A DNA stretch of 64,000 nt. It comes from Cellulomonas sp. P24. GTDB taxonomy: Bacteria; Actinomycetota; Actinomycetes; Actinomycetales; Cellulomonadaceae. Below are positions 29,103 to 37,835 of this stretch, one piece after another. The DNA is taken from positions 744,001-808,000 of the forward strand of contig NZ_JAJDFX010000002.1 of NCBI RefSeq assembly GCF_024704385.1, in the 5' to 3' direction. Position 1 is the first letter of the stretch, and each line of letters opens with the position of its first letter. The position numbers and the translations under genes were made by a program. The notes beneath the pieces were generated by a model, which was not told the DNA's origin, did no database searches, and saw only the letters and a list, made by a program, of their open reading frames with translations.

Positions 29103-30731
29103 ATGGCACTCATCGGCGAACGCCAGCGGCTCTCGACGCAGATTTTCGTGCTGCAGATCGTGATCATCCTGCTGACCGTCGTCGCCGGGTTCGCCGTGTC
29201 CGTCGCGCAGGCCAGGCGTGTCCTCGACCAGCGCACCGGGGAGACCTCCCTGGCGATCGCCCGCACGATCGCCTCGATGCCCGCGATCGTGTCAGGGCTC
29301 ACGGCACCCGACCCTGCCGGCGTCATCGACCCGATCGCGGAGCAGATCCGGGCCGCGACCGGTGCGGCGTTCATCGTCGTCGCCGACCGCCGCGGCATCC
29401 GGTACTCGCACCCGAACCCCGAGCTGATCGGCACCTCGCTCCTGGCGGACGCCGACGAGTCGGTGCAGTCCGTGCTCGCCGGCAACACGTTCGTCGGGGT
29501 CCAGAACGGCTCGCTGGGCAGGTCCATGCGGGCCAAGGTGCCCATCCGCGCGACCGACGGCACGGTCGTGGGTCTCGTCTCGGTCGGGGTGCTCGAGGCG
29601 AAGGTCAGCTCGGAGCTGGCGGCCCGGCTCCCCGAGTCCTCCGTCCCGCCGTTGCTCGGGCTCGCCCTCGGAGCCCTCGGCTCCCTCCTGCTCGCGCGTC
29701 GGGTCAAGCGGCAGACCTTCGGGCTCGAGCCTCACGACATCGCCGCCCTGCTGGAGCAGCGCGAGGCGATGCTGCACAGCGTCCGCGAGGGCGCCCTGAC
29801 GGTCGACTCCGCCGGTCGCCTCACCCTCGTCAACGACGAGGCCACGCGCCTGATCGGCATCGACACCTCGGCGCTCGGGCGCGACCTCGCCGAGGTGGCA
29901 CCCGCTGGTCGACTCCGCGACGTGCTGACCGGCCAGGTCACGGGCCGCGACGAGGTCGTGCTCGTCGGCGACCGCGTCGTGGTTGTCAACCGGATGCCGG
30001 TCGAGGTGCACGGCCACCCGGTGGGTGCCATCGTGACGCTGCGTGACCGCACCGAGCTCGACGGGCTGTTGCACGAGCTGAACGACGTGCGCACCCTCGC
30101 CGACGCCCTGCGCGCGCAGGAGCACGAGTTCGCGAACCGCCTGCACGTGATCGGCGGCCTCCTCGAGCTCGGGCGTTACGCGGAGGCCGTCCAGTTCGTC
30201 AACGTGAACTCGTCGCTGCACCAGGAGCTCGCGGCCGCGCTCGTCGACCAGATCGGCGACCCGATCGTGTCCGCGCTCCTGCTCGGCAAGGCCTCGGTCG
30301 CGAGCGAACGGGGCATCACGCTGCGGGTCTCGATGCTCACGGACGTCCCGGTGGGCCTGATCGACCCCCGCAGCCTCGTGACGATCCTCGGCAACCTGAT
30401 CGACAACGCTCTCGACTCCGCGGCGCAGGGCGGCTCGGGCGGCCACGTCGACGTCGCCCTCGCCGTCGAGGGCCCCGAGCTCCTGCTGCGCGTGCACGAC
30501 TCCGGGCCGGGCATCGACCCGTCGTTGTCCGACGAGATCTTCCGTGAGGGCTTCACCACCAAGGTCGCGACCGGCACGGGTCGCCGCCGAGGTCTCGGCC
30601 TCGCCCTCGTGAGCCAGGCCGTCCGCCGCCACGACGGACACATCCGTGTCGACAACGTCGACGGCGCGGTCTTCACCGTCACGCTTCCCATCCGCCACCA
30701 GCAGGGGATGCAGGAGGTCCTCGCGTCATGA
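29103..30731 (+). CDS. CitA/DcuS-like sensor histidine kinase
   Basis: A 542-residue membrane kinase. A first membrane segment at about 13-33 and a second at about 180-198 flank an extracytoplasmic sensor domain with the sCache/CitA-like features (ADRRGIRYSHPNPELIGTS). A cytoplasmic PAS domain follows, then the phosphoacceptor box QEHEFANRLHVIGGLLELG, which is typical of the CitA/DcuS class, and a GHKL ATPase domain with NLIDNALDSA, GPGIDPS and GLGLALV. These kinases usually sense di- and tricarboxylates at the membrane. I start it at the ATG at 29103. Its stop overlaps the response regulator start (ATGA). Confidence 0.92.
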   Translation: MALIGERQRLSTQIFVLQIVIILLTVVAGFAVSVAQARRVLDQRTGETSLAIARTIASMPAIVSGLTAPDPAGVIDPIAEQIRAATGAAFIVVADRRGIRYSHPNPELIGTSLLADADESVQSVLAGNTFVGVQNGSLGRSMRAKVPIRATDGTVVGLVSVGVLEAKVSSELAARLPESSVPPLLGLALGALGSLLLARRVKRQTFGLEPHDIAALLEQREAMLHSVREGALTVDSAGRLTLVNDEATRLIGIDTSALGRDLAEVAPAGRLRDVLTGQVTGRDEVVLVGDRVVVVNRMPVEVHGHPVGAIVTLRDRTELDGLLHELNDVRTLADALRAQEHEFANRLHVIGGLLELGRYAEAVQFVNVNSSLHQELAAALVDQIGDPIVSALLLGKASVASERGITLRVSMLTDVPVGLIDPRSLVTILGNLIDNALDSAAQGGSGGHVDVALAVEGPELLLRVHDSGPGIDPSLSDEIFREGFTTKVATGTGRRRGLGLALVSQAVRRHDGHIRVDNVDGAVFTVTLPIRHQQGMQEVLAS

Positions 30732-31456
30732 TCCGGACCGTCATCGTGGACGACGACTTCATGGCTGTCTCGGTGCACCGCCAGTTCACCGAACGGGTGC
30801 CCGGCTTCGAGATCGTCGGCACGGCGAACACCGGGGCGTCCGCTCTCGCCCTCGTGGCCGAGCAGCGCCCGGACCTCGTGCTGCTCGACGTGTACCTGCC
30901 GGACCTCAACGGCGTCGAGGTCCTCCGCCGCCTGCGCGCGACCCCCGGCCTCGAGGTCGACGTCATCGCGATCACGTCCGCGAAGGACGTCGACATCCTG
31001 CGCGGGGCGATGCACCTCGGCGTCGCGCACTACCTCGTCAAGCCGTTCACGTTCGAGATCTTCCGCGAGCGCCTCGAGACCTACGCAGTCGCACGTCAGC
31101 GGCTGCAGCACATGGCCGAGGCCGACCAGCGCAGCGTCGACCGGGTGTACGGCACGCTGCGGTCCGCCGGGACGGACTCGCTGCCCAAGAACATCTCGGC
31201 GCCGACGCTCGCCCTCGTCGTGCAGGTGCTGCGCGAGGCGGCGGACGGCATCTCCGCGGGAGACGTCGCGAGCAGCGCGGAGATCAGCCCGGGGGTGGCG
31301 CGTCGCTACCTGCGCTACCTGTCCGACGCCGGCACGGTCGACTACCGCCTGCGCTACGGTGCGGCCGGCCGCCCGGAGCACCTCTACCGGTGGATCGGGC
31401 CGTCCGGCGACGCCGCGCGGCACCGAGCCGTGCCCCGGTCCGGCGGCGCCTCCTGA
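30728..31456 (+). CDS. CitB/DcuR-like response regulator
   Basis: A 242-residue regulator. The receiver domain has the acidic pair DDD at 8-10, the phosphorylation site D54 (LLDVYLPDLNG), a conserved Thr/Ser at 83-84 and K105 (LVKPF). The C-terminal part shows the DNA-binding region of the CitB/DcuR group (ISAPTLALVVQVLREAADGISAGDVASSAEISPGVARRYL has a helix-turn-helix). It is coupled to the kinase by ATGA. Likely targets are the adjacent ABC operon and perhaps the ring-cleavage genes, by position only. Confidence 0.92.
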   Translation: MIRTVIVDDDFMAVSVHRQFTERVPGFEIVGTANTGASALALVAEQRPDLVLLDVYLPDLNGVEVLRRLRATPGLEVDVIAITSAKDVDILRGAMHLGVAHYLVKPFTFEIFRERLETYAVARQRLQHMAEADQRSVDRVYGTLRSAGTDSLPKNISAPTLALVVQVLREAADGISAGDVASSAEISPGVARRYLRYLSDAGTVDYRLRYGAAGRPEHLYRWIGPSGDAARHRAVPRSGGAS

Positions 31457-31550
31457 CGCATCCGGGACGGACGGTCCGCAACCCCGGGTGACAGTCGGCT
31501 CCCGCGCCGGGCACACGCACCCGCAGGTCGCCACCCACCGACACCCGCGC

Positions 31551-33034
31551 TCACCGACCCCCACCGGCGGCCGTGATCGCCGCGAGCTCGTCGGCCAGCG
31601 CCGAGGCGATCGTGCCCAGCTCCGGGACCACGTCGGGGTCGACGATGACCGTCACGGTGAGCCGCCCGGCGTACGAGAGCGCCGCGAACGCGACCCCGAC
31701 GTTGCCTGCGGTGATCGTGACCGGGGCGATCCGGAGGATCGGCGCGCCCGCGAGGCTCAGCCGGGACACCGGTCCCGGCAGGTTCGTGAGGAACGTGTTC
31801 ACCAGCCGCTGGCGGTCGACGAACCACCGGAACGCGCCGACGGCCGCGAGCAGGCGGAAGGCCGGTCCGACGAGTGCGGCCGACGTGCCACGGACGTGCG
31901 TCTTCTGCGCGCGCGTGGTCTCTGCCACCCGGACCAGGCGCTCCGTCACGGTGCCGCCGACCTCGACCCGGACCGGCATGACACCGACCTGGTTGCCCAG
32001 CGCGTCACCGGCCTCGACCCGAGCCGAGACCGGCACCGACACGACGAGGTCCCGCGTGGTCTCGCCACGACTGCGCAGGGCGGTGGTCATCGCGCCAGTG
32101 GTCGCGACGAGGAGAGCGTCGTTCACGGTCGCACCGTGCTGCCGGGCGGCCGCACGCAGCGGCGTCAGCTCGACCTCGACCGTCGCCACCGCACGACGCG
32201 GTCCGGTCGGCGCGTCGAGCGAGCACCGGGGCGCGCCCGGTCGCTGGTGCCCCGCGCGACGCCCGAGCTCCGTACGGGCACGGGACAGCCGGGCACCGAG
32301 ACCCCGTAGCCCGCGCACCGTCTGCCACCGCTCGCGCAGGACGTCGGCGAGGAGATCGAGCACGCGCGGCGCGGCGACGGGAGGTCCGGCGGCGTGGGGG
32401 GGCCGGGGACTTCTCCGTCGACCCCGGCCCCCTCGAACCCGGCCCCCTCGCCCCTGGCCCCCTCGAACCCGGCCCCCTCGCCCCTGGCCCCCTCGACGCT
32501 GCTCCCATCGCTGCGGGTCCGGTCACCGCCGCTGCCGTCCCGTCGGGTGCACCCCGCTCGCGGTCCACCAGTCGCGCGAGCACCCCGAGCCCCCCCGATG
32601 CCGTCCGCCAGGACGTGGTGCAGCACGATGACCACCCCGACGCTGCCGTCCGCCAGCCCGCTGACGACGACGGCCCGCCAGAGGGGTCGCGACCGTGGGA
32701 GCGGCCGGGTGACCGCCTCGACGGCGACCGCGAGCAACGCGTCGACGTCGCCCGGTGCCGGGCAACGGACCTGGACGACGTGCCCGCGCAGGTCGACGCC
32801 TGCCGGTTCGAGCCAGTACGGCCGCCCGAGTCCCCACGGCGGTGTCATCAGGACCTGGCGCAGCCGCGGGATCCGGGGCACCCGCCTCAAGAGCGTCTCG
32901 ACGACGGTGTCCGGGTCCGGGGAGCCACCCAGGTTGAGGGTCGCGCCGACGTTCATCGGCACGGGACCGACGTCGGTCGCGAGCTGGACCTGGTCCCCGG
33001 GACCGATGCGCTCGACCACCCGGTGCGCTCCCAC
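31551..33034 (-). pseudogene. WS/DGAT-type wax ester synthase/acyltransferase, two frameshifts
   Basis: The gene should encode about 490 residues of the WS/DGAT (wax ester synthase/diacylglycerol acyltransferase) family. The N-terminal part has the active-site motif VLHHVLADGIGG, and the C-terminal part has the DALLVATTGAMTTAL, FLTNLPGP and AFAALSYAGRLTVTV family blocks. Three frames are needed. They rejoin if the run of seven C at 32590-32596 and the run of seven G at 32396-32402 are each one base shorter (giving DGIGGLGVLARLVDRE and SPAPHAAGPPVAAPRVLDLLADV). A Gly/Pro/Arg repeat linker lies between the two breaks. The GTG at 33034 has only a weak ribosome site. Homopolymer error or slippage are both possible. 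Confidence 0.8.
32431..32490 (-). repeat. Two exact 30-bp tandem copies in the WS/DGAT linker
   Basis: Positions 32431-32460 and 32461-32490 are identical, and partial copies flank them. The unit is a multiple of three and encodes a ten-residue Gly/Pro/Arg/Ser linker repeat. It sits between the two homopolymer frameshifts of the gene. Confidence 0.9.
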
Positions 33035-33097
33035 GTCCCGAGCATGGCAGCGATCGCGGGGCCCGCCCTGAGACCAACGTCAGGAGCGACGCGTCAG

Positions 33098-33134
33098 GAG
33101 CGGCTCGTCAGGAGCAGACCCTCATGAGCCGCTC
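33098..33134 (-). terminator. Hairpin after the quinone-oxidoreductase-like gene
   Basis: GAGCGGCTC and GAGCCGCTC pair perfectly, and the bases inside (GTCAGGAG against CTCAT) partly pair. It lies between the stop of the oxidoreductase gene at 33150 and the WS/DGAT gene. The surrounding bases 33078-33152 repeat the motif CGTCAGGA several times. Confidence 0.5.
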
Positions 33135-33149
33135 GTCAGAAGCCGCTCG

Positions 33150-34127
33150 TCAGGACCCGACCGTGAGAACGAGCCGACCGGAGACGTCACCCGTCGCCTG
33201 ACGTCGCCAGGCCTCGGCGACGGAGTGCAGCGGCTGGGCCTCGTACGTCACCGCGAGCCGTCCCGACGCTGCGTGCATGAGGACGGCCTCGAGCGCGTCC
33301 CGTCGCCGCTCCGCCGTGAGGGAGTTGTTGGTGTAGCCGAGGATCTCGGCTCCACGTCCGCGCAGGACCGCGGAGGAGAACGTCGCCTCGTCCCCGGACG
33401 CCCCACCGATGTTCACGAGCCGACCGCCGGGCGCCAGGATCCGGGACGCAGCGGTCGCGGCCGCCCCGAAGACCGGGTCGATGACGACGTCCACCGAGCC
33501 GCCGGTGACCTCCCGGAGCAGCGCCGTGAGCTCGTCGACGTCGGCACGCAGCGGCACGACGTCGTGCGCCCCGGCCCGTCGGGCGCGGTCCTGCGCTGCC
33601 TCGGAGCGGCACACGGCGGTGACCCGCCCGGCCCCGAGCGCGAGCGCCGCACCGATCGCCGCCTGACCGACGGCTCCTCCGGCCCCCAGCACGAGCACGT
33701 GCTCCGTCGGCTGCAGTCGGGCACGCCAGGTGAGGGCCATCCAGGCGGCGACCGCCGAGAGCCCGAGGGCGGCGACCGTCGCGTCGGGGACCGATGACAC
33801 GAGCGGCACCAGGTCGGCGTCCGGGACGGCGCAACGCTCGGCGAGACTGCCGTCACCCGGCGCCATGCCGGCGTTGGTCGCGAACCAGACGCGAGTCCCG
33901 GTCGGCAGGACCTCGGAGCGCTCGACGATCCCGACCCCCTGGACCCCGGGGACGTACGGCAGGGTCGGCGATCCGAAGTAGGACGTCCCCGACGCGCAGA
34001 GCAGGTCGAGCGGCACGACGGGCGCCGCGGTGACCCGCACGAGGGTGCGCCCCGGAGTCGTCGACGGGTCCGGGTGCTGCCCGTACGTCGGCGGCTCGCC
34101 ATGGGCATGGAGCACAGCAGCGAACAC
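33150..34127 (-). CDS. Zinc-free MDR (quinone oxidoreductase-like) protein
   Basis: A 325-residue member of the medium-chain dehydrogenase/reductase superfamily. The N-terminal GroES-like domain lacks the structural and catalytic zinc ligands. The NADP(H)-binding motif VLGAGGAVGQAAIG lies near residue 146, as in quinone oxidoreductases and enoyl reductases. The GTG start at 34127 follows AGGAGGACCTGC. It follows ligA on the same strand with an 88-base gap and may belong to the ring-cleavage operon. Its substrate could be an aldehyde, quinone or enoyl intermediate; the sequence does not tell. Confidence 0.85.
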   Translation of the reverse strand: MFAAVLHAHGEPPTYGQHPDPSTTPGRTLVRVTAAPVVPLDLLCASGTSYFGSPTLPYVPGVQGVGIVERSEVLPTGTRVWFATNAGMAPGDGSLAERCAVPDADLVPLVSSVPDATVAALGLSAVAAWMALTWRARLQPTEHVLVLGAGGAVGQAAIGAALALGAGRVTAVCRSEAAQDRARRAGAHDVVPLRADVDELTALLREVTGGSVDVVIDPVFGAAATAASRILAPGGRLVNIGGASGDEATFSSAVLRGRGAEILGYTNNSLTAERRRDALEAVLMHAASGRLAVTYEAQPLHSVAEAWRRQATGDVSGRLVLTVGS

Positions 34128-34215
34128 GCAGGTCCTCCTCGGGACGGGCGGCCCGGGGCCGGCGGTGCGGCCCGGAAACGCTGGTGGTCAGGTCGCAGCT
34201 GTCAGGCGGCAGCTG

Positions 34216-34575
34216 TCAGGTCGCGATGTCCGGGTAGGGCATCGAGAGGTGTTGCATCGCCCTCCCGTAGGCACGTTGGTACTCGAGCGGGCCGTGGTCG
34301 CGCTCGAACATCGCGATGAACAGCGTGAGCGTCAGGAACGGGTGGGCGCCGAGCTCGAACAGGGCGACGTGGTCGTGCTCGCTCAGGGCGCGCCGCTCCT
34401 CCGCCGTGAAGGCCAACCACGTGGTCCTCTCGTCGGCGGTGCAGTTGAGCAGCGTGCCCGCCATCTCCTGCTCCCACCAGGTCACGGTGCCGACGGGGTC
34501 CTCGCGGTACCGCTCGACGAGGGCGGGGTCGCGATCGACCGTGAAGAGGAACTTGTCCAGCAGGTACTTGCTCAT
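34216..34575 (-). CDS. LigA-like small subunit of an extradiol dioxygenase
   Basis: A 119-residue all-helical protein of the protocatechuate 4,5-dioxygenase alpha-subunit (LigA) family, with MSKYLLDKFLFTVDRDP at the N-terminus and an HPFLTLTLFIAMFERD block. The LigA subunit caps the active site of LigB. The ATG overlaps the stop of the ligB-like gene by four bases, the coupling expected for subunits of one enzyme. The final IAT-stop lies 88 bases before the oxidoreductase start. Confidence 0.88.
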   Translation of the reverse strand: MSKYLLDKFLFTVDRDPALVERYREDPVGTVTWWEQEMAGTLLNCTADERTTWLAFTAEERRALSEHDHVALFELGAHPFLTLTLFIAMFERDHGPLEYQRAYGRAMQHLSMPYPDIAT

Positions 34576-35435
34576 GCCGGGACTCCGTTCGGGTACCAGG
34601 TGAAGTACGCCTCCATGGTGTGGAACAGGTCGAGGGAGTCGACGTAGTCGGCCTTCGCGCCGTCGCCGGCCACGCCCATCATGAGCATGAAGTCCATGAA
34701 GCCGTGGGTGGCGTTGCCGGGGTGGTGGAGGCTGTCGAGCGTCACCTCGGCGAGGCAGCCCGCGATGTCGCCGCTCGCGATCCAGTCGACCGCCTTGCGG
34801 TCGAACTCCGGGTCGGGCCCGTGCTCGCCGAACTGGCGCGGGCCGCCGAGCTCGAGCGACAGGTGGCCGGTGCCGATGATCGCCACGCGCTTGTCCTCGG
34901 GCCAGGACTCCACGAGCTCGCGGATCGTCCGGCCGAGCTGCACGAACCTCTTCGGCTGCGGCAGCGGCGGGGCGAAGATGTTCGTGTAGATCGGCACGAT
35001 CGGCAGGTCGGCCTGCGGGCGCAGCGTGATGATCGGGCACGTGATGGAGTGGTCGATCCGCAGCTCGTTGCTGAACGCCAGGTCGAAGTCCGCGTCGAGC
35101 CCCTGGCGCAGGATGTGCGCGGCGAGGTCCTCCTCCCCGCGCAGGGTCATCCGCGGCAGCCCGAACTCCCGCTCCTCGTTGTAGAAGTTCGCGTCGAAGA
35201 ACGGCGCCTTCCCGACGAGGAACTGCGGCATGTTGTCGAGCCACAGCTGGTGGAAGTGGTCGCTCCCGACCATCACCAGGACGTCGGGCTCGGCCCGGGT
35301 CAGCGTCTCGCGGAACGCCTCGATCTTGGTGACCCACTCGTCGGCGAAGGGTGGTCGATCGTCACCGGTCGCCGTGCTGGCGCGGTAGTAGAAGGGGTGG
35401 TGGGTCGAGGCGATGACCGCAGCGACGGTGGCCAT
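34572..35435 (-). CDS. LigB-like class III extradiol ring-cleavage dioxygenase
   Basis: A 287-residue catalytic subunit of the non-heme Fe(II) class III family (protocatechuate 4,5-, gallate and related dioxygenases). The metal-ligand region is visible as H12-H13 in STHHPFYYRAS and H60 in VGSDHFHQLW, and IGTGHLSLELGG follows in the second half. The length is near that of LigB. The start at 35435 follows AAAGGAGCATCCAC. Known members open catechol-type rings next to a carboxylate; the exact substrate here is open because the downstream genes differ from the classical protocatechuate 4,5-pathway, where hydratase and aldolase follow. Confidence 0.9.
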   Translation of the reverse strand: MATVAAVIASTHHPFYYRASTATGDDRPPFADEWVTKIEAFRETLTRAEPDVLVMVGSDHFHQLWLDNMPQFLVGKAPFFDANFYNEEREFGLPRMTLRGEEDLAAHILRQGLDADFDLAFSNELRIDHSITCPIITLRPQADLPIVPIYTNIFAPPLPQPKRFVQLGRTIRELVESWPEDKRVAIIGTGHLSLELGGPRQFGEHGPDPEFDRKAVDWIASGDIAGCLAEVTLDSLHHPGNATHGFMDFMLMMGVAGDGAKADYVDSLDLFHTMEAYFTWYPNGVPA

Positions 35436-35469
35436 GTGGATGCTCCTTTGCGTCCGGCGGGGATGAAGA

Positions 35470-36333
35470 TCAGGTCGACGGGGAGCCGTCAGCACCGGTG
35501 CGTCGGTCGACAGGTGCGTCGACGGGCGAGTCCGCCGGCAGGTCGACGGGAACCGCATGGCGGTCGACCGCCAGGTACAGGTCCATCGCCATCGGGTCGA
35601 GGCGTTCCTCGGCGATCTGCCCGAGCAGCCCCGCGGTCCGGGCGAGCAGGGCGAACCCGCGCAGCAGCTCGACCGGGAGGTCGAGGTCGGCCAGCGCGGC
35701 CCCGCACACACCGGCACCGTTGAGCGGGAGCCGTCGGCCGAGGACCTGCTCGTGCACCCGGCCGATGGCCTCGAAGAGGCGCAGGTGCGGGCCGCGGAGC
35801 CCTTCCTCGTCGGCGATGCGGATCAGCGCGGCGGTCCGCGGGTCCCGCTCCTTGTGCACCGGGTGCCCGAGCCCGGGGACGAACCTCCGGGCCGCTCGGG
35901 TCCGGGTCACCGCGTCGAGCGCGAGGACGTCCCAGCCGGCGTCGTCCGTCGGCAGCTCGCCCTCGTGGCGGGCGAGGACGTCGTGGAGGTAGGTGCCGCA
36001 GTCCTCGGTCACCCCGAGGAACCGCGAGCCGCCGCCGAGGAGCCCGGCCGCGAGCGCCCCCTGGAGGGAGTCCGGGGCCGACAGGTACGTGAGCCGGGCG
36101 GCGATCGCGGTCGGGGTGAACCCGTGGTCGGCGAGGGCGACGAGCACGGCCTCGAAGACACGCGTCTGCGACGGGGTGGGGCGACGACGGGCGACGAGCC
36201 AGAACGCGAGCTCGCCGAAGCCCACCTTCCCCATGAGGTCGTCGGCGAGGTCGTGGCCGAGCAGCCGGATCTCGGTGGGCGTGGAGGCCCCGAGGGACGT
36301 GCGGAACGCGAGGGGGTCAGCGGTGTCGCTCAT
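35470..36333 (-). CDS. Citryl-CoA lyase-like enzyme (citrate synthase superfamily)
   Basis: A 287-residue truncated citrate-synthase-fold protein of the citryl-CoA lyase type, which cleaves a hydroxyacyl-CoA to acetyl-CoA and an oxoacid. The active-site stretch FVPGLGHPVHKERDPRTAAL is well kept; the large N-terminal domain of true citrate synthase is absent. The ATG overlaps the stop of the CoA-transferase gene (ATGA), so CoA-ester formation and cleavage are coupled. It lies just upstream of ligB. In this context it could cleave a CoA ester derived from the ring-cleavage product, which is an inference. Confidence 0.85.
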   Translation of the reverse strand: MSDTADPLAFRTSLGASTPTEIRLLGHDLADDLMGKVGFGELAFWLVARRRPTPSQTRVFEAVLVALADHGFTPTAIAARLTYLSAPDSLQGALAAGLLGGGSRFLGVTEDCGTYLHDVLARHEGELPTDDAGWDVLALDAVTRTRAARRFVPGLGHPVHKERDPRTAALIRIADEEGLRGPHLRLFEAIGRVHEQVLGRRLPLNGAGVCGAALADLDLPVELLRGFALLARTAGLLGQIAEERLDPMAMDLYLAVDRHAVPVDLPADSPVDAPVDRRTGADGSPST

Positions 36334-37583
36334 GCGCGTCGCTCCTGCCTGTCGGCGGCCGGCAGCGGCTGCTCCCCGGTCCGGTCCTGTCGGTCTGCCG
36401 GGCCGTCCGGCGCGGTGGCCAGCCAGCGGCGGATCTCCGCGCCGTGCTCGTCGAGCATCGGCGGCCGGCGTCGGTACTCCGGTGCCGTCTCGGAGAACGT
36501 GATCGGGTTCCGCACCGAGGGGACCGCGTCGGCTCCCTCCCCGATCGTCACGACGGGGTCCAGCCCGAGCTCCTCGGCGAACGCGACCCCGCCGTCGATC
36601 GTGTTGATCGGCCCGCAGGCGACACCGGCGGCACTCAGGTCGCGGAACCACTCCGCCGTCGTCCGGGTGCGCAACCGCTCGACGAGCAGCGGTCGCAGCT
36701 CCTCACGTCGTGCGGTGCGGTCCTCGTTGCGCGCGAACCGCGGGTCGTCGGCGAGCTCGGGGACGCCGAGCGCGGTGACGAGGGCGCGGAACTGCCCGTT
36801 GTTGCCGGCCGTGACGATCAGGTCGCCGTCGGAGCAGGGCAGTGGCTCGTACGGGAACAGGCTCGGGTGGCTGTTGCCCATCCGGAAGGGGACGACACCG
36901 CCGGCGACGTACGCGCTCGACTGGTTGACCAGCCCGGACAGCGCCGACGAGAGCAGGTTGACCTCGACGTGCTGCCCGCGACCGGTCGTGTGCCGGGAGC
37001 TCAGCGCGGCGAGGATCCCGATGGTCGCGTGCAGCCCGGCCATGACGTCGAACACGGAGATCCCGGCCCGGAACGGCTCTCCCGTGGGGCTCCCGGTGAG
37101 GCTCATGAGGCCGGAGACGGCTTGGACGATCAGGTCGTAGCCGGGGAGCGACGCGCCCTTCGGTCCGCTGCCGAAACCGCTGATCGAGGCGTAGACGACG
37201 CCGGGGTTACCTGCTGCGACGGTCTCGTAGTCCAGGCCGAACCGGGCCAGCCCGCCGGGCTTGAAGTTCTCGACGACGACGTCGGCGCGGCGGGCGAGCT
37301 CCTGGGCGGCGTCGCGGTCGTCCGGGTCCTTGAGGTCCAGCGCGATCGAGCGCTTGTTCCGGTTGATCGCCAGGTAGTACGTCGAGATGTCGTCGCGGAC
37401 CGGTGGCAGCCACGAGCGGGTGTCGTCGCCGCCCGGGCTCTCCACCTTGATGACCTCCGCTCCGAGATCCGCGAGCAGCATGGTCGCATACGGCCCCGCG
37501 AGGATCCGGGAGAAGTCGGCGACGACGACGCCGGAGAGTGCGCCGCCGCCCGCCGCGCGGTGACCTGGCTGTTCGTCGACCAT
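36330..37583 (-). CDS. Class III (CaiB/BaiF-type) CoA-transferase
   Basis: A 417-residue family III CoA-transferase. The N-terminal core (LSGVVVADFSRILAGPYATMLLADLGAEVIKVE) contains the conserved region before the catalytic Asp, which I place in the GYDLIVQAVSGLMSLTG block. The two linked-ring domain pattern and length are normal. The ATG at 37583 has no clear ribosome site; an ATG at 37619 and a GTG at 37637 are alternatives, but they would run into the palindrome at 37621-37634. Members move CoA between acyl groups such as succinyl and a hydroxy- or unsaturated acid. Its position before the lyase suggests it activates the acid that the lyase then splits. Confidence 0.88.
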   Translation of the reverse strand: MVDEQPGHRAAGGGALSGVVVADFSRILAGPYATMLLADLGAEVIKVESPGGDDTRSWLPPVRDDISTYYLAINRNKRSIALDLKDPDDRDAAQELARRADVVVENFKPGGLARFGLDYETVAAGNPGVVYASISGFGSGPKGASLPGYDLIVQAVSGLMSLTGSPTGEPFRAGISVFDVMAGLHATIGILAALSSRHTTGRGQHVEVNLLSSALSGLVNQSSAYVAGGVVPFRMGNSHPSLFPYEPLPCSDGDLIVTAGNNGQFRALVTALGVPELADDPRFARNEDRTARREELRPLLVERLRTRTTAEWFRDLSAAGVACGPINTIDGGVAFAEELGLDPVVTIGEGADAVPSVRNPITFSETAPEYRRRPPMLDEHGAEIRRWLATAPDGPADRQDRTGEQPLPAADRQERRA

Positions 37584-37620
37584 GAGGGAGAGGCAACCTT
37601 CGCTTGAGTTAGACGCCATA

Positions 37621-37634
37621 CGGACAGATGTCCG
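37621..37634. promoter_or_regulatory. CGGAC-N4-GTCCG operator at the CoA-transferase promoter
   Basis: CGGACAGATGTCCG is a perfect palindrome with a flanking C. It has the same arms and the same four-base spacing as the site at 37795-37810 on the other side of this divergent region. It lies just downstream of the minus-strand promoter. I assign it tentatively to the IclR regulator. Confidence 0.7.
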
Positions 37635-37648
37635 CACTTCTGGATCTC

Positions 37649-37677
37649 AGTCTGTTTCCGCCCAGCCGGGCTGTCAA
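37649..37677 (-). promoter_or_regulatory. Promoter candidate of the CoA-transferase/ligAB operon
   Basis: On the minus strand TTGACA (37677-37672) is followed after 17 bases by CAGACT. The palindrome at 37621-37634 lies close to the expected start point, where a bound repressor would block transcription. Confidence 0.5.
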
Positions 37678-37733
37678 GGCGCGACCACAGCCAGGAAATT
37701 CTCAGAATCCGCGCTCGCCCCCTCCCCTTGACA

Positions 37734-37749
37734 TGTGATCCGGGTCACC
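37734..37749. promoter_or_regulatory. CRP/GlxR-like site in the divergent catabolic promoter region
   Basis: TGTGATCCGGGTCACC matches TGTGA-N6-TCACA in nine of ten arm positions. It sits directly after a plus-strand TTGACA (37728-37733), in the spacer of the likely amidohydrolase promoter. Carbon-source control by a CRP/GlxR-like protein is possible. Confidence 0.5.
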
Positions 37750-37794
37750 CCAGAGTGGGCACGTCGACGCAGTCGTCGACCAGGTGACCGACAG

Positions 37795-37810
37795 GCGGAC
37801 GCTAGTCCGC
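37795..37810. promoter_or_regulatory. Second CGGAC-N4-GTCCG operator, upstream of the amidohydrolase
   Basis: GCGGACGCTAGTCCGC is a perfect palindrome in its six-base arms with a four-base centre, 26 bases before the amidohydrolase ATG. It shares the CGGAC-N4-GTCCGC core with the site before the CoA-transferase gene. Confidence 0.7.
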
Positions 37811-37835
37811 AGCGAGACGCCCTCTGGAGGAGAAC

